Positions 20,428 through 32,107 are shown, counted from the stretch's first letter. The stretch is DNA of 64,000 bases from Saccharum officinarum (GCA_020631735.1 CM036162.1:89948401-90012400); one strand, 5' to 3'. The notes: a model not told the origin generated them from the letters alone. Numbers and translations: made by a program.

Positions 20428-22410
20428 TGAAAGTCCTATGTTTGGTGTTGGTAATTAGTGACAATACCTAAGTACTAATCCTATGCCTAAGTTGTATGTA
20501 GCATATGAGGATTAGTACATTCCAAGGTTGGTGGCAAGATGGACATGGTGATCATGATGGCCACACTTGGATTTGGACGCAACCCTACGTGATCAAGGCA
20601 AAGTTATATGCTTAAGGGTTGTGTTTTAGTAACTAAGATACCTAGTGGGTGTGGTTACATTATAGGATAGATAGCCATACTATAAAGAGGGGAATGACGC
20701 GGCTATTGAACTCCTAAGTGCCTCTAGATGTGCATTTCATGATCATATGCATTTGGATAGAACTAATATCGCCTCGAAAAATGATTGTGAAAATGCTAAC
20801 GCACTCACACATGACGAGATCACTTGGTGATGTTAGCACATTTGCGATGGCGGTGGAGTTTGAGCGGTAGAGAGGGTTTGGGTTTCTCTCTCCCTCCCGC
20901 CGAGCTTGCGAGCGCGGGATTCAGGCGTTTTCGAGAAGTTGAAACGATTATTTTCCACTACGCCGGAAGTACGGAAAAGAAACGGAGGCGAACGGAGGTC
21001 ACAGAGGTGACCGGACGCTGAACCAGACGCGGTCCTTGCATGACCGGACGCGTCCGGTCAGTGTTCAGTGTCTGTGTATTTTTCAGTTCGATGATCGGAC
21101 GCGAGGCGCGTTCGGTCACTGATGATCGGACGCGTCCGGTCGTCCAGGGAGCTTACTGGACTCTAACCGGACGCTGGCACTGTCGCGTCCGGTCATCTAC
21201 TTCAGCGCGTCCGGTCACTATTTCGTTGAGCGCTGCTCAGGCGACCAGCGCGTCCGGTCCTTCACGGGACCAGCGCGTCCGGTCGTTCCCGGCGCGTCCG
21301 GTCAGTTGGACCAGCGCGTCCGGTCGTTGCTTCGCAGTTAGCCATTGGGCGACCAGCGCGTCCGGTCGTTTGGACCAGCGCGTCCGGTCAGTACTTCACG
21401 AGTTAGCCGTTGGGCGACCGGCGCGTCCGGTCAGTTGGACCAGCGCGTCCGGTCAGCCCGATTTCGGCTGTTTAAGTTTCTAACGGCTATATTCGAAGGG
21501 GTACGTCTATAAATACTCGTTGGCCGGCTCAAGGCTCTCTCTCTCGAACATTTGACATACTTGTGAGCACTTTGAGCTAAGCAACTCCCCTCCCACTCAT
21601 CTCTCTTGCTTCTTTGCATATTCGAAGTGAGATTGAGTGATCCAAGTGCATTTGCATTGTGAGATTGCATCTAGTTGACACTTGGTGGTTGATTTGCTGC
21701 GGGATTCTTGTTTCTCTTGGTGGTTGCTGCCACCTAGACGGCTTGGAGCAGCTTGGAGGCGTTGGCAAGAGTTGGTGATTGTTTTTAGCCACCTCCGGTG
21801 ATTGTGAGGGGTTTGTGCCTACCTCGGCGAAGCGCCAAAGGCAACATTAGTAAATTACTTCGTGTCATTGCAACCTTTTGCCATTTGGTAGGCTCTTGTG
21901 GCGTCTTTTGAGAGGCTCGATGTGTGACCGATTAGCCACCGAACCACGTGGTGAAGAGGGACACAACGGGGACTAGCGTGCCGGCAAGCACGTGAACCTC
22001 AGGATAAATCTTCGTGCCATCATTCTTATTGTGTTTGATCGATCCCGGTGGTTGTATATTGTGGTATTCATCTCTTGATCATATTGATTGGTTGGCTCAA
22101 TACTTCGCCCCTCGGTGATACCCTCCTAACTCTCTCATGTATCATTTTCTTAGTTATCTTTGCTAGCGAGTTAGCTTTGCTAGAGTAGCTTCTTTGTGTA
22201 GCTTGCTAGTTGTAGTTTCCTTCTCGGTTTGACTTGTGCGGTTGAGTGCAATTACTAGAATTGTGAATTGGTTAGGTGGCTTGCAAACACCCCGTAGGCT
22301 AAGCAAAACTCGCATCTCGCTATTTGTTTTATTGATAAACTTGTTTAGCTTATCTTTGTAGAAAATTTTAATAGGCTATTCACCCCCCCTCTAGCCATCA
22401 AGACCTTTCA
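20428..22410. mobile_element. Solo LTR, 1983 bp, with CCCCG target duplication
   Basis: It begins TGAAAGTCCTATG and ends AAGACCTTTCA, so the tips TGAAAG..CTTTCA are inverted. CCCCG flanks it at 20423-20427 and 22411-22415. The stretch CACCCCCCCTCTAGCC just before the end is typical of copia-type (SIRE/Ji-Opie-like) LTRs of grasses. No internal retroelement genes are attached, so recombination between two LTRs has left one. It interrupts the leader of the Tat element and is therefore younger than it. Confidence 0.85.
21005..21460. repeat. GCGTCCGGTC-rich minisatellite in the solo LTR
   Basis: The core GCGTCCGGTC, usually within GACCAGCGCGTCCGGTC, recurs more than a dozen times with irregular spacing. 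A few copies form the palindrome ACCGGACGCGTCCGGT or close to it. A 147-residue open frame across it is a by-product of the repeats. Confidence 0.85.
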
Positions 22411-23335
22411 CCCCGTCCGGTGAGACACCACCACTGTCCGGATCAACCATTCCGGCGCAGACAGCGACATCTCCATCACCATTCCCGCTTGGGCTAGACT
22501 CGGTTGCCCGGACCTACGCTTCCTCCATAAGCACTAGCATGAGTGCCTACGAGGAACTCCCCGGGCACCATCTACGCTCCACTCTAGACCTCATTGCATC
22601 CACGCCAGCCTCTGATTATCTGGATTCTACGGAAACCCCAGAAACAGAGCCCCGTGTGGCCGCTTCTCAGCGTCGCGATCACGGACGCAATCTGCAACGG
22701 CCTCACATTCCCCCGTCATACTACTACTTTGGCGCTCCTGACTCCGACTCGGCCGATGACACCTACGATTCGACCCGTGAATGCTTCAACATCGACGTTG
22801 AAAGCACGTCGGAATCGGAGGACAAAGAGCCAGTCGAAGGAAGGCACACGCCACCTCATGTCGAGCTCCCTGCTGAGCAGGACGAGGCTCAGTTCCTCGT
22901 GGATCAAGGAATGCAGCTCGAGAAGATTCGTGAGTTGCAGGACAGGCTTGACGAGGAACGAGAAAACTTGCACCTACTCCAACAAACCCTCGAGCGTAAG
23001 CGCGCGGAATGCGCACTTGGCGAAAGGGCTCGCGAGAGGGCCCACGACATCAACCGTCACATCGATGAGGACCGGATGGCCGACCCCCCGGTCTTCGCTT
23101 GAGCCAGCCAAAACGTCGTTGCCGCCGCCATGCTCCTCCGCAACATGCCCGAGCCATCGAACCCCGATGCCCGTCGGGCTCGAGATGAAATCTGAGAACT
23201 CCTCGAGGAGCCGCCCGATGACGACGAGCCCGGCGCAATCACCGTCTTCGCCTCACGGAGGGTGATGGGATTCCCCGATTCGGTGCCTCTCAACCAGACA
23301 CCAGCCTAGATTTCCTCGTTGAGGGTCTAGGTAGG

Positions 23336-25687
23336 ATGATCTTAGCTGAGGGTATGATGCCGATGAAGAACTCCGCTGCTCCCCCGTCCGGTGAGACACC
23401 ACCACTGCCTGGATCAACCATTCCGGCGCGGACAGCGACATCTCCATCACCATTCCCGCTTGGGCTAGACTCGGTTGCCCGGACCTACGCTTCCTCCATA
23501 AGCACTAGCATGAGTGCCTACGAGGAACTCCCCGGGCACCATCTACGCTCCACTCTAGACCTCATTGCATCCACGCCAGCCTCTGATTATCTGGATTCTA
23601 CGGAAACCCCAGAAACAGAGCCCCGTGTGGCCGCTTCTCAGCGTCGCGATCACGGACGCAATCTGCAACGGCCTTACATTCCCCCGTCATACTACTACTT
23701 TGGCGCTCCTGACTCCGACTCGGCTGATGACACCTACGATCCGACCCGCGAATGCTTCAACATCGACGTTGAAAGCATGTCGGAATCGGAGGACAAAGAG
23801 CCAGTCGAAGGAAGGCACACGCCACCTCATGTCGAGCTCCCTGCTGAGCAGGACGAGGCTCAGTTCCTCGTGGATCAAGGAATGCAGCTCGAGAAGATTC
23901 ATGAGTTGCAGGACAGGCTTGACGAGGAACGAGAAAACTTGCACCTACTCCAACAAACCCTCGAGCGTAAGCGCGCGGAATGCGCACTTGGCGGAAGGGC
24001 TCGCGAGAGGGCCCACGACATCAATCATCACATCGATGAGGACCGGATGGCCGACCCCCTGGTCTTCGCTTGTGCCAGCCAAAACGTCGTTGCCACCGCC
24101 ATGCTCCTACGCAACATGCCCGAGCCATCGAACCCCGACGCCCGTCGGGCTCGAGATGAAATCCGAGAAATCCTCGAGACCGCTCCCATGCAGCAGGCCG
24201 AGAGCTCTGCCTCAAGGCGACGCGAGCCCGCCTCGGAGCGGCTCGTCGAGCCCTCTCGATAGGAGAGAGAGGCTTCGGTTCATCCTGAGCCTGCCCGGCG
24301 AAACCGGGTAGCTCCTACCCCTGAGTCCACCGCCAACGACCACGAACCTCAAGACACCCGTGGCAACATCGTCGAGCGCCGCACACACAAGCACGGTGAT
24401 GGCATGGCTCGGGGCTACCACGTGCACAGGGGTAGACGCTACGACAGCTCGGAAGATCATAGTCCTTCACCCGAGCCTCTGGGCCCTCGGGTCTTCAGTA
24501 AGGCTATTCATGAAACAGTGCTCCCGGCTCGGTTTCGCCCTCCCACGACACTCACCAAGTACAACGGCGAGACCAAACCCGAACTTTGGCTCGCCGATTT
24601 CCGCTTGGCGTGTCAGCTGGGCGGGGCCACCGACGACCGGGTCATCATTCGACAACTCCCCCTGTTCCTCTCCGACACCGCCCGGGCCTGGCTCGAGGAT
24701 CTCCCACCTCGACAGATCCACGACTGGGACGATCTCATGAGGGTGTTCGAGGGAAATTTCAAGGGGACCTACATGTGCCCTGGCAACTTGTGGGACCTCC
24801 GGAGTTGCAAGCAGAAACCGGGTGAATCCCTTCGGGATTACATCCGGCGCTTCTCCCGGCAGCGTACCGAGCTCCCCAACGTCACCGACTCCGACGTAAT
24901 TATGGCCTTCCTCTCCGGAACCACCTGCAAGGAGTTGGTCCGAGAGTTGGGCCGTAACACCCCACTCACTGCCAACAGATTGATGGACATCGTCACCAAC
25001 TTTGCTGCCGACGAGGAGACAGTTGGTGCCATCTTTGGTGGTGACCAGGATAAAGGGAAACAAAAGGTCGACGATCCTGCGGGCTCCACCCGGGGCTCCA
25101 AGAGAAACAACCGGAAGAAGAAGAACCAACAAGGCAAGCTCGAGGCCCCGGCCGACGAGCTTGTCGCTGCTGCCAAACGTAAGAAACCTCGAGGCCCCCC
25201 CGGTGGGGGCATCTTTGACAAAATGCTCAAAGAGTCGTGTCCCTACCACAAGGGACCCACTAACCATAACCTCGAAGATTGTCACATGCTCCGCAGGTAC
25301 TTTGAGGGCGTCGGCGTCAAGAAGGACGACAAGAAGGAAGACCCCAAGGGTGACGACAAGGATGGGGGATTCCCCGAGATCCACGACTGCTTCATGATCT
25401 ATGGAGGACCCTCGGCCCGCCTCTCGACGCGCCAGCGCAAACGAGAGCGGCGAGAGGTTTTCTCTGTACAGATGGCGGTTCCCCACTTCCTTGACTGGTC
25501 TGAGATGGCGGTCCCCCACTTCCTTGACTGGTCTGAGATGGCCATCACTTTCGACCGTGATGATCATCCTGACTACGTCCCCAATCCAGGAGTCTACCCG
25601 CTTGTTGTCGATCCCGTCATCGCCAACACACGCCTCACCAAGGTGCTCATGGACGGCGGAAGTAGCCTCAACATCATCTACGCCTAG
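23336..25687 (+). pseudogene. gag: gag and start of protease of the Tat element
   Basis: One frame runs from 23336 to 25687, broken by a single TAG at 24260. The N-terminal part has a coiled-coil stretch (LEKIHELQDRLDEERENL). The retrotransposon gag domain lies around 24550-25020 (DTARAWLEDLPP, DLMRVFEGNFKGTY, SLRDYIRRFSRQRTEL). A lysine-rich region and a zinc-finger-like segment (CPYHKGPTNHNLEDC) follow. The aspartic protease starts at about 25640 with LMDGGSSLNIIYA, and a TAG then closes the frame. There is a small in-frame tandem repeat of 36 bases near 25475-25545 (AVPHFLDWSEM twice). The product would have packaged element RNA; it is now inactive. Confidence 0.85.
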
Positions 25688-27822
25688 ACCCTCGACCTTC
25701 TGGGGGTCGAGAGAGCGCGCCTCCAACCCAGCGTCTGGGGCTTCCACAGAGTCGTGCCAGGGAAACGGGCAGAACCCCTAGGACTTTAGAAAGGAGACGC
25801 TCACTTTCGAAGTAGTCAGATTCCGTGGAACGTACCACGCTATCCTCGGGCACCCATGCTACACCAAGTTCATGGCGATCCCAAACTACACCTACCTCAA
25901 GCTCAAGATGCCAGGCCCAAACGGTGTCATCACTGTGGGGCCCTCATATGAACATGCCTATGAATGCGACGTCGAGTGTGTCGAGCACGGTGAGGTTGTT
26001 TTGGAATCGGCGACCTTGGCTGCAGACCTCGACGGTCTCGCTAATGAGATTCCCGACCCAAAGCGCCACGCCGGCAGCTTCGAGCCCGTAGAAGACGTCA
26101 AGCTCGTGCCCCTCGACCCTACCAATCCCAAAGGGAAGGTGCTAAGCATCAGCGCCACCCTCGATCCAAAATTGGAAGCAGTGCTCGTCGACTTTCTCCG
26201 CGCAAACATTGACATCTTTGCGTGGAGTCCCTCGGATATGCCGGGCATACCTAGGGAAGTCGCCGAGCACGCCTTGGAGATCCGGGTCGGCTCCAAACCG
26301 GTGAAGCAACGCCTGCGCTGCTTCGATGAGGAGAAGCGCAGGGTCATCGGTGAGGAGATACACAAGCTCCTGGAGGCCGGATTCATCAAGGAGGTTCATC
26401 ATCCCGAGTGGCTAGCTAATCCTGTATTAGTTAGGAAAAAGAGTGGGAAGTGGAGGATGTGTGTAGACTATACTAGTTTAAATAAAGCATGTCCAAAAGT
26501 TCTCTTTCCTTTACCACGCATTGATCAAATCGTCGATTCCACCGCGGGATGTGAAACTCTCTCATTCTTGGATGCATACTCCGGTTACCACCAGATTAAA
26601 ATGAAAGAGTTCGACCAGCTCGCAACTTCATTCATTACCCCATTCAGCATGTACTGCTACGTTACGATGCCTTTCGGTCTTCGGAACGGAGGGGCTACGT
26701 ACCAGCGATGCATGCAGCACGTTTTCGGGGAACACATCGGGTCGACCATCAAGGCTTACGTTGATGACATCGTTGTCAAAACAAAACAAAACAAGCCAAT
26801 GATCTGGTCAACGACCTTGACGTCGCATTCAAATGTCTTCGAGCGAAAAACATCAAGCTCAATCCTGAGAAATGCGTTTTTGGCGTTCCTCGAGGTATGC
26901 TTTTAGGGTTCATCGTGTCTAAGCGTGGCATCGAAGCCAACCCAGAAAAAATCACAGCAATAACCAAAATGGGCCCATCCAAGATCTGAAGGGCATACAG
27001 AGGGTCACGGGCTGCTTGGCGGCACTCAGCCGTTTCATTTCACGCCTCGGCGAAAAAGCGCTCCCACTGTACCGCATTTTGAAGAAATCAGAGCATTTTT
27101 CCTGGACCCTCGAGGCTGAGGAAGCTCTTGCAAAACTCAATGCCACACTCTCTAACTCATCGATCCTCGTCCCTCCGACCCCAGGAGAACTGCTCCTACT
27201 TTATGTCGCCGCGACATCGCAAGTAGTCAGTGCAGTCCTGGTTGTCAAACGGACCGAGGAAGCCCATACCTTGCTCGTCCAGAGACCGGTCTATTTCATC
27301 AGCGAGGTGCTCTCGAAAACCAAGGTACGGTACCCACAAATCCAGAAACTGCTATATGTCGTCGTCCTAACACGGCGCAAGCTTCGACACTACTTCGAGG
27401 GTCACCCGGTGACTGTGGTTTCTTCTTTCCCCTTGGGAGAGATAGCCCAGAACCGGGAAGCCTCGGGTAGAATTGCTAAGTGGGCGGTCGAGCTCATGGA
27501 CGAGACCCTATCTTATGCGCCGCGCAAAGCTATTAAGTCACAGGTATTAGCAGACTTCCTGGCCGAGTGGACCGACACCCAACTCCCCCCTGCACAGCTT
27601 CAGGCTGAGCTCTGGACCATGTACTTCGATGGGTCGTTGATAAAAACAGGAGCAGGCGCGGGTTTGCTCTTCATCTCGCCCCTCGGGGTTCACATGCGTT
27701 ATGTCATTCGGCTTCATTTTCCTGCGTCAAATAACGTCGCCGAATACGAGGCGCTCGTTACAGGGCTGAGAATTGCCATCGAGCTCGGGGTCCGACACCT
27801 CGACGTTCGAGGCGACTCCTAG
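25688..27822 (+). pseudogene. pol: pol: protease end, reverse transcriptase, RNase H and second RNase H of the Tat element
   Basis: After the stop at 25687 the protease continues, with a small deletion and frame change near 25785. The long frame 25872-26906 holds reverse transcriptase: the palm motifs around KWRMCVDYTSLNKACPK, SFLDAYSGYHQIKM, MPFGLRNGGATYQRCM and the catalytic YVDD at about 26758. Just after YVDD a tandem AAAAC run (26777-26793) shifts the frame, and a further shift near 26975 restores reading at 27016-27822. That part carries the connection and RNase H (about 27200-27440) and then a second, archaeal-type RNase H beginning WTMYFDGSLIKTGAGAG. The TAG at 27820 cuts the second RNase H just after RGDS. 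Confidence 0.85.
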
Positions 27823-29414
27823 CACGTGATCGATCAGGTCATGAAGAGCTCGAGCTGCCGTGATCCCAAGATGGAAGCCTACTTCCAAGAGGTGCGGCGC
27901 CTCGAGGACAAGTTTCACGGCCTCGAGCTCAACCATATCGCACGCAGGTATAACGAGGCCGCCGATGAACTTGCGAAAATCACGTCCAGTAGAACTATGG
28001 TTCCACCAGACATTTTCGCAAAAGATCTCTAGCAGCCATCCGTCCACCTTGGGCCAGACGGAGGGGTCGACGGGACGCTCCTCGACACCCCACCTGAGGT
28101 AGAGGCCCCCTCAACTGGGGCTGAAGCCATGCAGGTGGAGGGCTCGACCCCACCATCTGACCTCGAGCCTGACTGGCGCGTTCCGTACCTCGACTACCTT
28201 ATCCGAGGAGACTTCCCCTCGGATAAGACTGAGGCTCGACGGATCGCTCGCAGGGCCAAAACCTTTGTAATCGTTGGCGATAGTAGGGAGCTGTATCGCC
28301 GCAGCCCTACTGGCATCCTCCAATGATGCATCACAAATGAAGAAGGCAGAGACCTGCTCGATGATCTACACTCGGGGCTTGTGGTCACCACGCAGCGCCT
28401 CGAACCCTTGTCGGAAATGCTTTCCGACAAGGCTTCTACTGGCCAACCGCGGTCTCCGACGCTGTCAAGCTAGTGCGCTCCTGTAAGGGTTGCCAGTACT
28501 ATGCGAGACAGACCCACCTTCCAGCACATGCCCTACAAACCATTCCCATCACGTGGCCATTTGCCGTTCGGGGGCTCGACCTTGTCGGACCTTTAAAAAG
28601 AACAACTGGCGGGTTCACCCACTTGCTTGTCGCCGTCAACAAATTCTCCAAGTGGATCGAGGCTCACCCCATCACCAGTATTAGGTCCGAACAAGCTGTG
28701 CTCTTTTTCACCGACATCATCCATCGCTTTGGGGTTCCCAACTGTATTATCACAGACAACGGCACCCAGTTTACTAGAAAAAAGTTTCTAGATTTCTGCG
28801 GCAACCACCACATACGTGTGCTCTGGTCAGCCGTGGCTCATCCAAAGACGAACGGCCAAGTGGAACATGCCAACGGCATGGTCCTGCAAGGCCTGAAGCC
28901 CAAAATTTTTGACAAGCTAAACAAACATGGCAAGAGATGGGCTGCCGAACTTCCCTCGATCCTGTGGAGCTTAAGAACGACGCCGAGTCGAGCCACGGGG
29001 TTCACTCCGTTCTTCTTAGTCTACGAATCTGAGGCCATGCTCCTCACTGACATAGAATATGGGTCCCCGAGGCTAAAGGCCTACAACGAGAGAAACAACG
29101 ACGCCGCAAGAGAGGACGCCCTCGACCAGCTCGAGGAAGCTCGAGATGTGGCTCTTTTGCATTCTGCCAGGTACCAACAGGGTCTCCGACGCTACCACGA
29201 CAGACACGTCCGCAAGCGTGACCTCAACGTCGGTGACTTGGTGCTACGACGGAACCAGAACACCAAGGGACGACACAAGCTCACGCCACCATGGAAAGGA
29301 CCGTACATCATCGCAGAAGTACTAAAGCCGGGCACCTACAAGCTAACCAACGAGAAGGACGAAATCTTCACCAGCGCTTGGAACATTGAACAGCTACGTC
29401 GCTTTTTCCCTTAA
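27823..29414 (+). pseudogene. pol: End of second RNase H and integrase of the Tat element
   Basis: The frame after TAG 27820 continues the second RNase H (HVIDQVMKSSSCRDPKM, RRYNEAADELAKI) to a further TAG at 28030, with another TGA at 28324. From 28473 a 313-residue frame carries the integrase: zinc-binding remnant CKGCQYYARQ, catalytic Asp in DLVGPLK and in ITDNGTQF, and the Glu region at NGQVEHANG. A C-terminal domain ending LTNEKDEIFTSAWNIEQLRRFF follows, then TAA at 29412. No chromodomain is attached, as expected for Tat elements. The integrase frame itself is intact, but the zinc-binding histidines lie in the broken part upstream. Confidence 0.85.
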
Positions 29415-30109
29415 AAAGCCTCGAGGCTCTCATCAATAAAGAATACAGCGATGTTCAAACTTTAGTTTTGCAAACAATGAGGAAGGATCGACTCTGTTCT
29501 CCCAGAATTGACCATCCCTCGGGGCTACAAGGGGGAACCCCCAGTCCTCGAGACAAGGGGGAACCCCTAGTCCCCGAAAAAACTTGTACTCTTTTTCAAA
29601 GTTGAAGAACTACCTCCTAAGTCAAACAACGCTGCAAAAGCGCCCTGAGGCTCAAAGGGGCTCTCAAGCCACGAGATCGCTTACGCCTCCGAGGCTACGG
29701 TACCTCCGCTCACCCCTCACGCCTAGGGACACGACCGCACGCTAAGCAGACCTAATGGCGGTTCATAACTTTGAAAAGGAATACACCCCCCATCGCTTAG
29801 ATCAGGTTCTTACACGATCTACGAGGCCGCAAAGAGGCACCTTGAAGCTCGAGGACAGTCGAGCCACGAGATCACCTACGCCTCCGAGGCTACGGTACCT
29901 CCACTCGCTCCCCTACGCCAAAGGGCGCAACTGCGTGCTAAGTAAATCATGTGAGAACACGATTCAAGCGATAAAGGGAAGAAAAGCTCAAACAAAACTT
30001 AAAAAACCAAACACCGATTTATGTTTCGAGTTTTTAAGGCCTCCGAGGCCACCACGACCAAAATACGAAATACTAACTTATTACATGGGCCTTTGCGCCC
30101 AGATTTGGC
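29415..30109 (+). repeat. Post-integrase spacer with a ~200-bp direct repeat
   Basis: CTACGCCTCCGAGGCTACGG with flanking sequence (GAGCCACGAGATC before it, GGTACCTCC after it) occurs at about 29665-29735 and again at about 29855-29925. Shorter GGGGGAACCCC words repeat at about 29530 and 29560. It is noncoding and separates integrase from the antisense ORF. Confidence 0.7.
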
Positions 30110-31468
30110 TCACAGGCCCTCGTCGTCAGCAGGTGGAACCACCTCGGCTTCGAAAAGTGAGGCCAGGCGGCTCCCAGGCTCCTCAGCAGCTCCGTTCAGC
30201 TCCAGGCAAGCGTCCTCGTTCTCCTCGTCTGTTCGGTCCGGGTCAGTAATGAAGCCATCAGCGACAAGCTCCATGTCGAATACGAACCCAGACCGAACGA
30301 CGGCCAGTGCCCTCTTCACACCGTGGTGGAGGCTGTCTCGTATCCTTTCCCGGACAAGGCAGCCCAGCGCCGCCATCCGGCGGACGAAGGAGTTCCCCAG
30401 GGCGTCCTCCCCGGTGTCGGCGTCGGGCTCGACCCCCAGGCCGTCGCACACCGAGGTGATCGCACCCTGGAGCAACTGGGTCCTCCGGGTCTCGGCCTCG
30501 AGGAGGCTCTGGAAGGAATTGGCAGACGCCTGAGCCACCCGATGCTCCCTTTCCAGCTCTAAAAAACAGCAAACTGAATTAGCACCAGCACGGGGTTTCG
30601 ACGCCAAGGCCGTAACACCGATACATACCCTCGGTATGGGTCTGCAAGCCCACGACCTCGTTATGGAGTCCCCGCACGTCCTCTCGAGCCCTTGGAGAGC
30701 GTCGTCCCTGTCATGAACGGTCGCCCTTAGTGCCTCGATCTCCTGGCGGGCGGTCTGGAGAGCCATGTCCTTCTCTTGGACGGCTCTGTTCAGTGCCGTG
30801 ATCTCGTCCTTTAGAGCGCCAAAACGAGCTGTAACCTGCCCGATCTGGACGTTGAGGGTGTCACGCTGACGGCTGACCTGGGAAACATCCTCCTCGAGCT
30901 CCTTCACCCGTGCCGACAGGGGCTCGAGATCCCTACGGGCCTGAGCAGCCTCCTCCCGAGCCTTGACCGCGTCTGCGCGCACCACGGCCTCGGTCGCCCG
31001 GGCCTGCATCGCCTCCTCCTTTACCGCCGCGTAGGCGACGCGCAGCTCAGCCATCTCGGCATTCCGATCGGAAAGCCATTTCTAGGCCTCCTCGACCAGA
31101 ACCCGTTGCTGGGATAGTGCAGCCCACACGCCACTCTCATCCCGGATGAAGAGTGACTTGCAGCGGGAGTACTCCTTGAGCTCCTGATCACAGTTCGAAA
31201 AAACCAAAAAGATTAAGAGCCGAGGGAAAAAGACACCAAGAGAACCGCGAAAAGGGCTGACAAGCAAACATACCTCGGTGGCATCCCGCATACCTCGCGG
31301 CGAAGGCAGGGGCAGCGAGCTCCGGCAAGGTGAACTGGGGCAGGGACAGCGGCGGCGTTCGGCTCCGTCGCGGCGAAGGCAGGGGCGCCATGCTCCCTTG
31401 CAGGCCTTGGCTGCGGCGGCTCTGAGGTTGATGTTCGTCGGCCTCTGCGTTGGGGCGTGGCTGGCCAC
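30110..31468 (-). pseudogene. Spliced antisense ORF (coiled-coil protein) of the Tat element
   Basis: On the minus strand three frames join by good splice sites. A first part ends GCCACCGAG|GTATGT near 31272. A second begins TGATCAG|GAGCTC near 31184 and runs to about 30629 (GAGG|GTATGT), and a third begins TTTTTTAG|AGCTGG near 30560 and ends at TAG 30110. The protein is a long Ala/Glu/Arg-rich coiled coil (KEEAMQARATEAVVRADAVK, ELEEDVSQVSRQRDTL, LLEAETRRTQLLQGAI). An in-frame TAG near 31083 breaks it. Antisense ORFs after integrase are known in Tat elements and are related to 'putative gypsy-type transposon' coiled-coil proteins; their role is unclear. GC-rich sequence up to about 31690 may be its leader. 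Confidence 0.65.
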
Positions 31469-31475
31469 CGTTGGT

Positions 31476-31941
31476 GAGGCTTGTGCTGCTGGAGGCGCGG
31501 CAACCCCCGGCTACGGGGCACGGGCGGCGCAGATGGGAGGCCGGCCCCGACAGCGCGTCGGCAGCCACACGGTGCAGCCGTCCCCGGCGTGCGGAAGCAG
31601 GGGCTGCGGCCGCACTATGTGCGTGCCGCGGGGAGGAGAGAGAGGAAGACGGCGGCGCTGGCAAGTTCGGCGCGGGGACGAGAAGCGCGGCTTGATTTTC
31701 AAAAAAATAAAAAGGGCCTTTTTGCAAAAACTCCTTGCTTCGGCCGATTTGGGCCTTCCACGCGCCCGATCGAACGGCTGGGAAAAGCAGGCGACGTGGC
31801 CACGCTGCCTAGCCTTCCTTCGGTGCAGGATTCGTAGCAAGAGATCAGGCAGTTTCAGCTTGTACATGTTTGTGCCCAATCTAACATCGATCGTCTGTTG
31901 TCACAAAAAAAACATCGATCGTCGCCCTGAATGCCCTAAAG
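31476..31941. other. GC-rich leader-like sequence and right flank of the Tat element
   Basis: Positions to about 31690 are GC-rich, with frames open by composition on both strands. From 31690 the sequence turns AT-rich (CAAAAAAATAAAAAGGGCC) and holds no gene that I recognise. The retroelement boundary lies somewhere here. Confidence 0.3.
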
Positions 31942-32036
31942 CTCTGTTCTGCAGCACTGCAGTACTTTTAAGTGAAAAAAAAACAGTATTTTCCTTTCAT
32001 AACAGATCAGTATAGCCAAATTTTAGCGAAACGAAC
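31942..32036. mobile_element. Short MITE (CTGTTCTGC..GAAACGAACAGG)
   Basis: The left end CTCTGTTCTGCAGC pairs roughly with AGCGAAACGAACAGG. The internal ACAGTATTTTCCTTTCATAAC matches the word in the 14146 fragment. Confidence 0.4.
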
Positions 32037-32107
32037 AGGATATCACTAAAACAATTCAAAGTTTTATTGGAGCATGTCAGTGGCCATGGCAGACCATAAC
32101 TTTCCCA

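Larger units (their letters stand above)
20249..24178 (+). repeat. 971-bp tandem duplication of the gag leader, first unit split by the solo LTR
   Basis: Unit A is 20249-20427 plus 22416-23207; unit B is 23208-24178. Both start GAGCCGCCCGA and run through the same leader and N-terminal gag sequence with only scattered substitutions (such as CGTCACATCG against CATCACATCG). Without the inserted LTR both units are 971 bp. The junction has the short shared word GAGCCGCCCGA. Unit A has a TGA at 23099 where unit B has TGT, so the two have decayed separately. Confidence 0.85.
18928..31475 (+). mobile_element. Decayed Tat-lineage Ty3 LTR retrotransposon with nested solo LTR, 3' LTR absent
   Basis: The order on the + strand is 5' LTR (18928-20003), primer-binding region from 20004, gag leader, gag, protease, reverse transcriptase, RNase H, a second RNase H, integrase (to 29414), a spacer with direct repeats, and an antisense ORF (31468-30110). 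The second RNase H after the first one, plus an antisense ORF downstream of integrase, are the marks of the Tat lineage (RIRE2/Grande-like). Two large changes are nested: a 971 bp tandem duplication of the leader and a 1983 bp solo LTR. Many stops and frameshifts interrupt the genes. No 3' LTR starting TGTCGGTACC is seen before the N gap at 32616, so the right boundary is approximate and the element is probably truncated. Confidence 0.85.

Noticed and set aside
21040..21483. 147-residue open frame in the solo LTR
   Set aside because: It is generated by the GCGTCCGGTC repeat; no known domain and no splice or start context.
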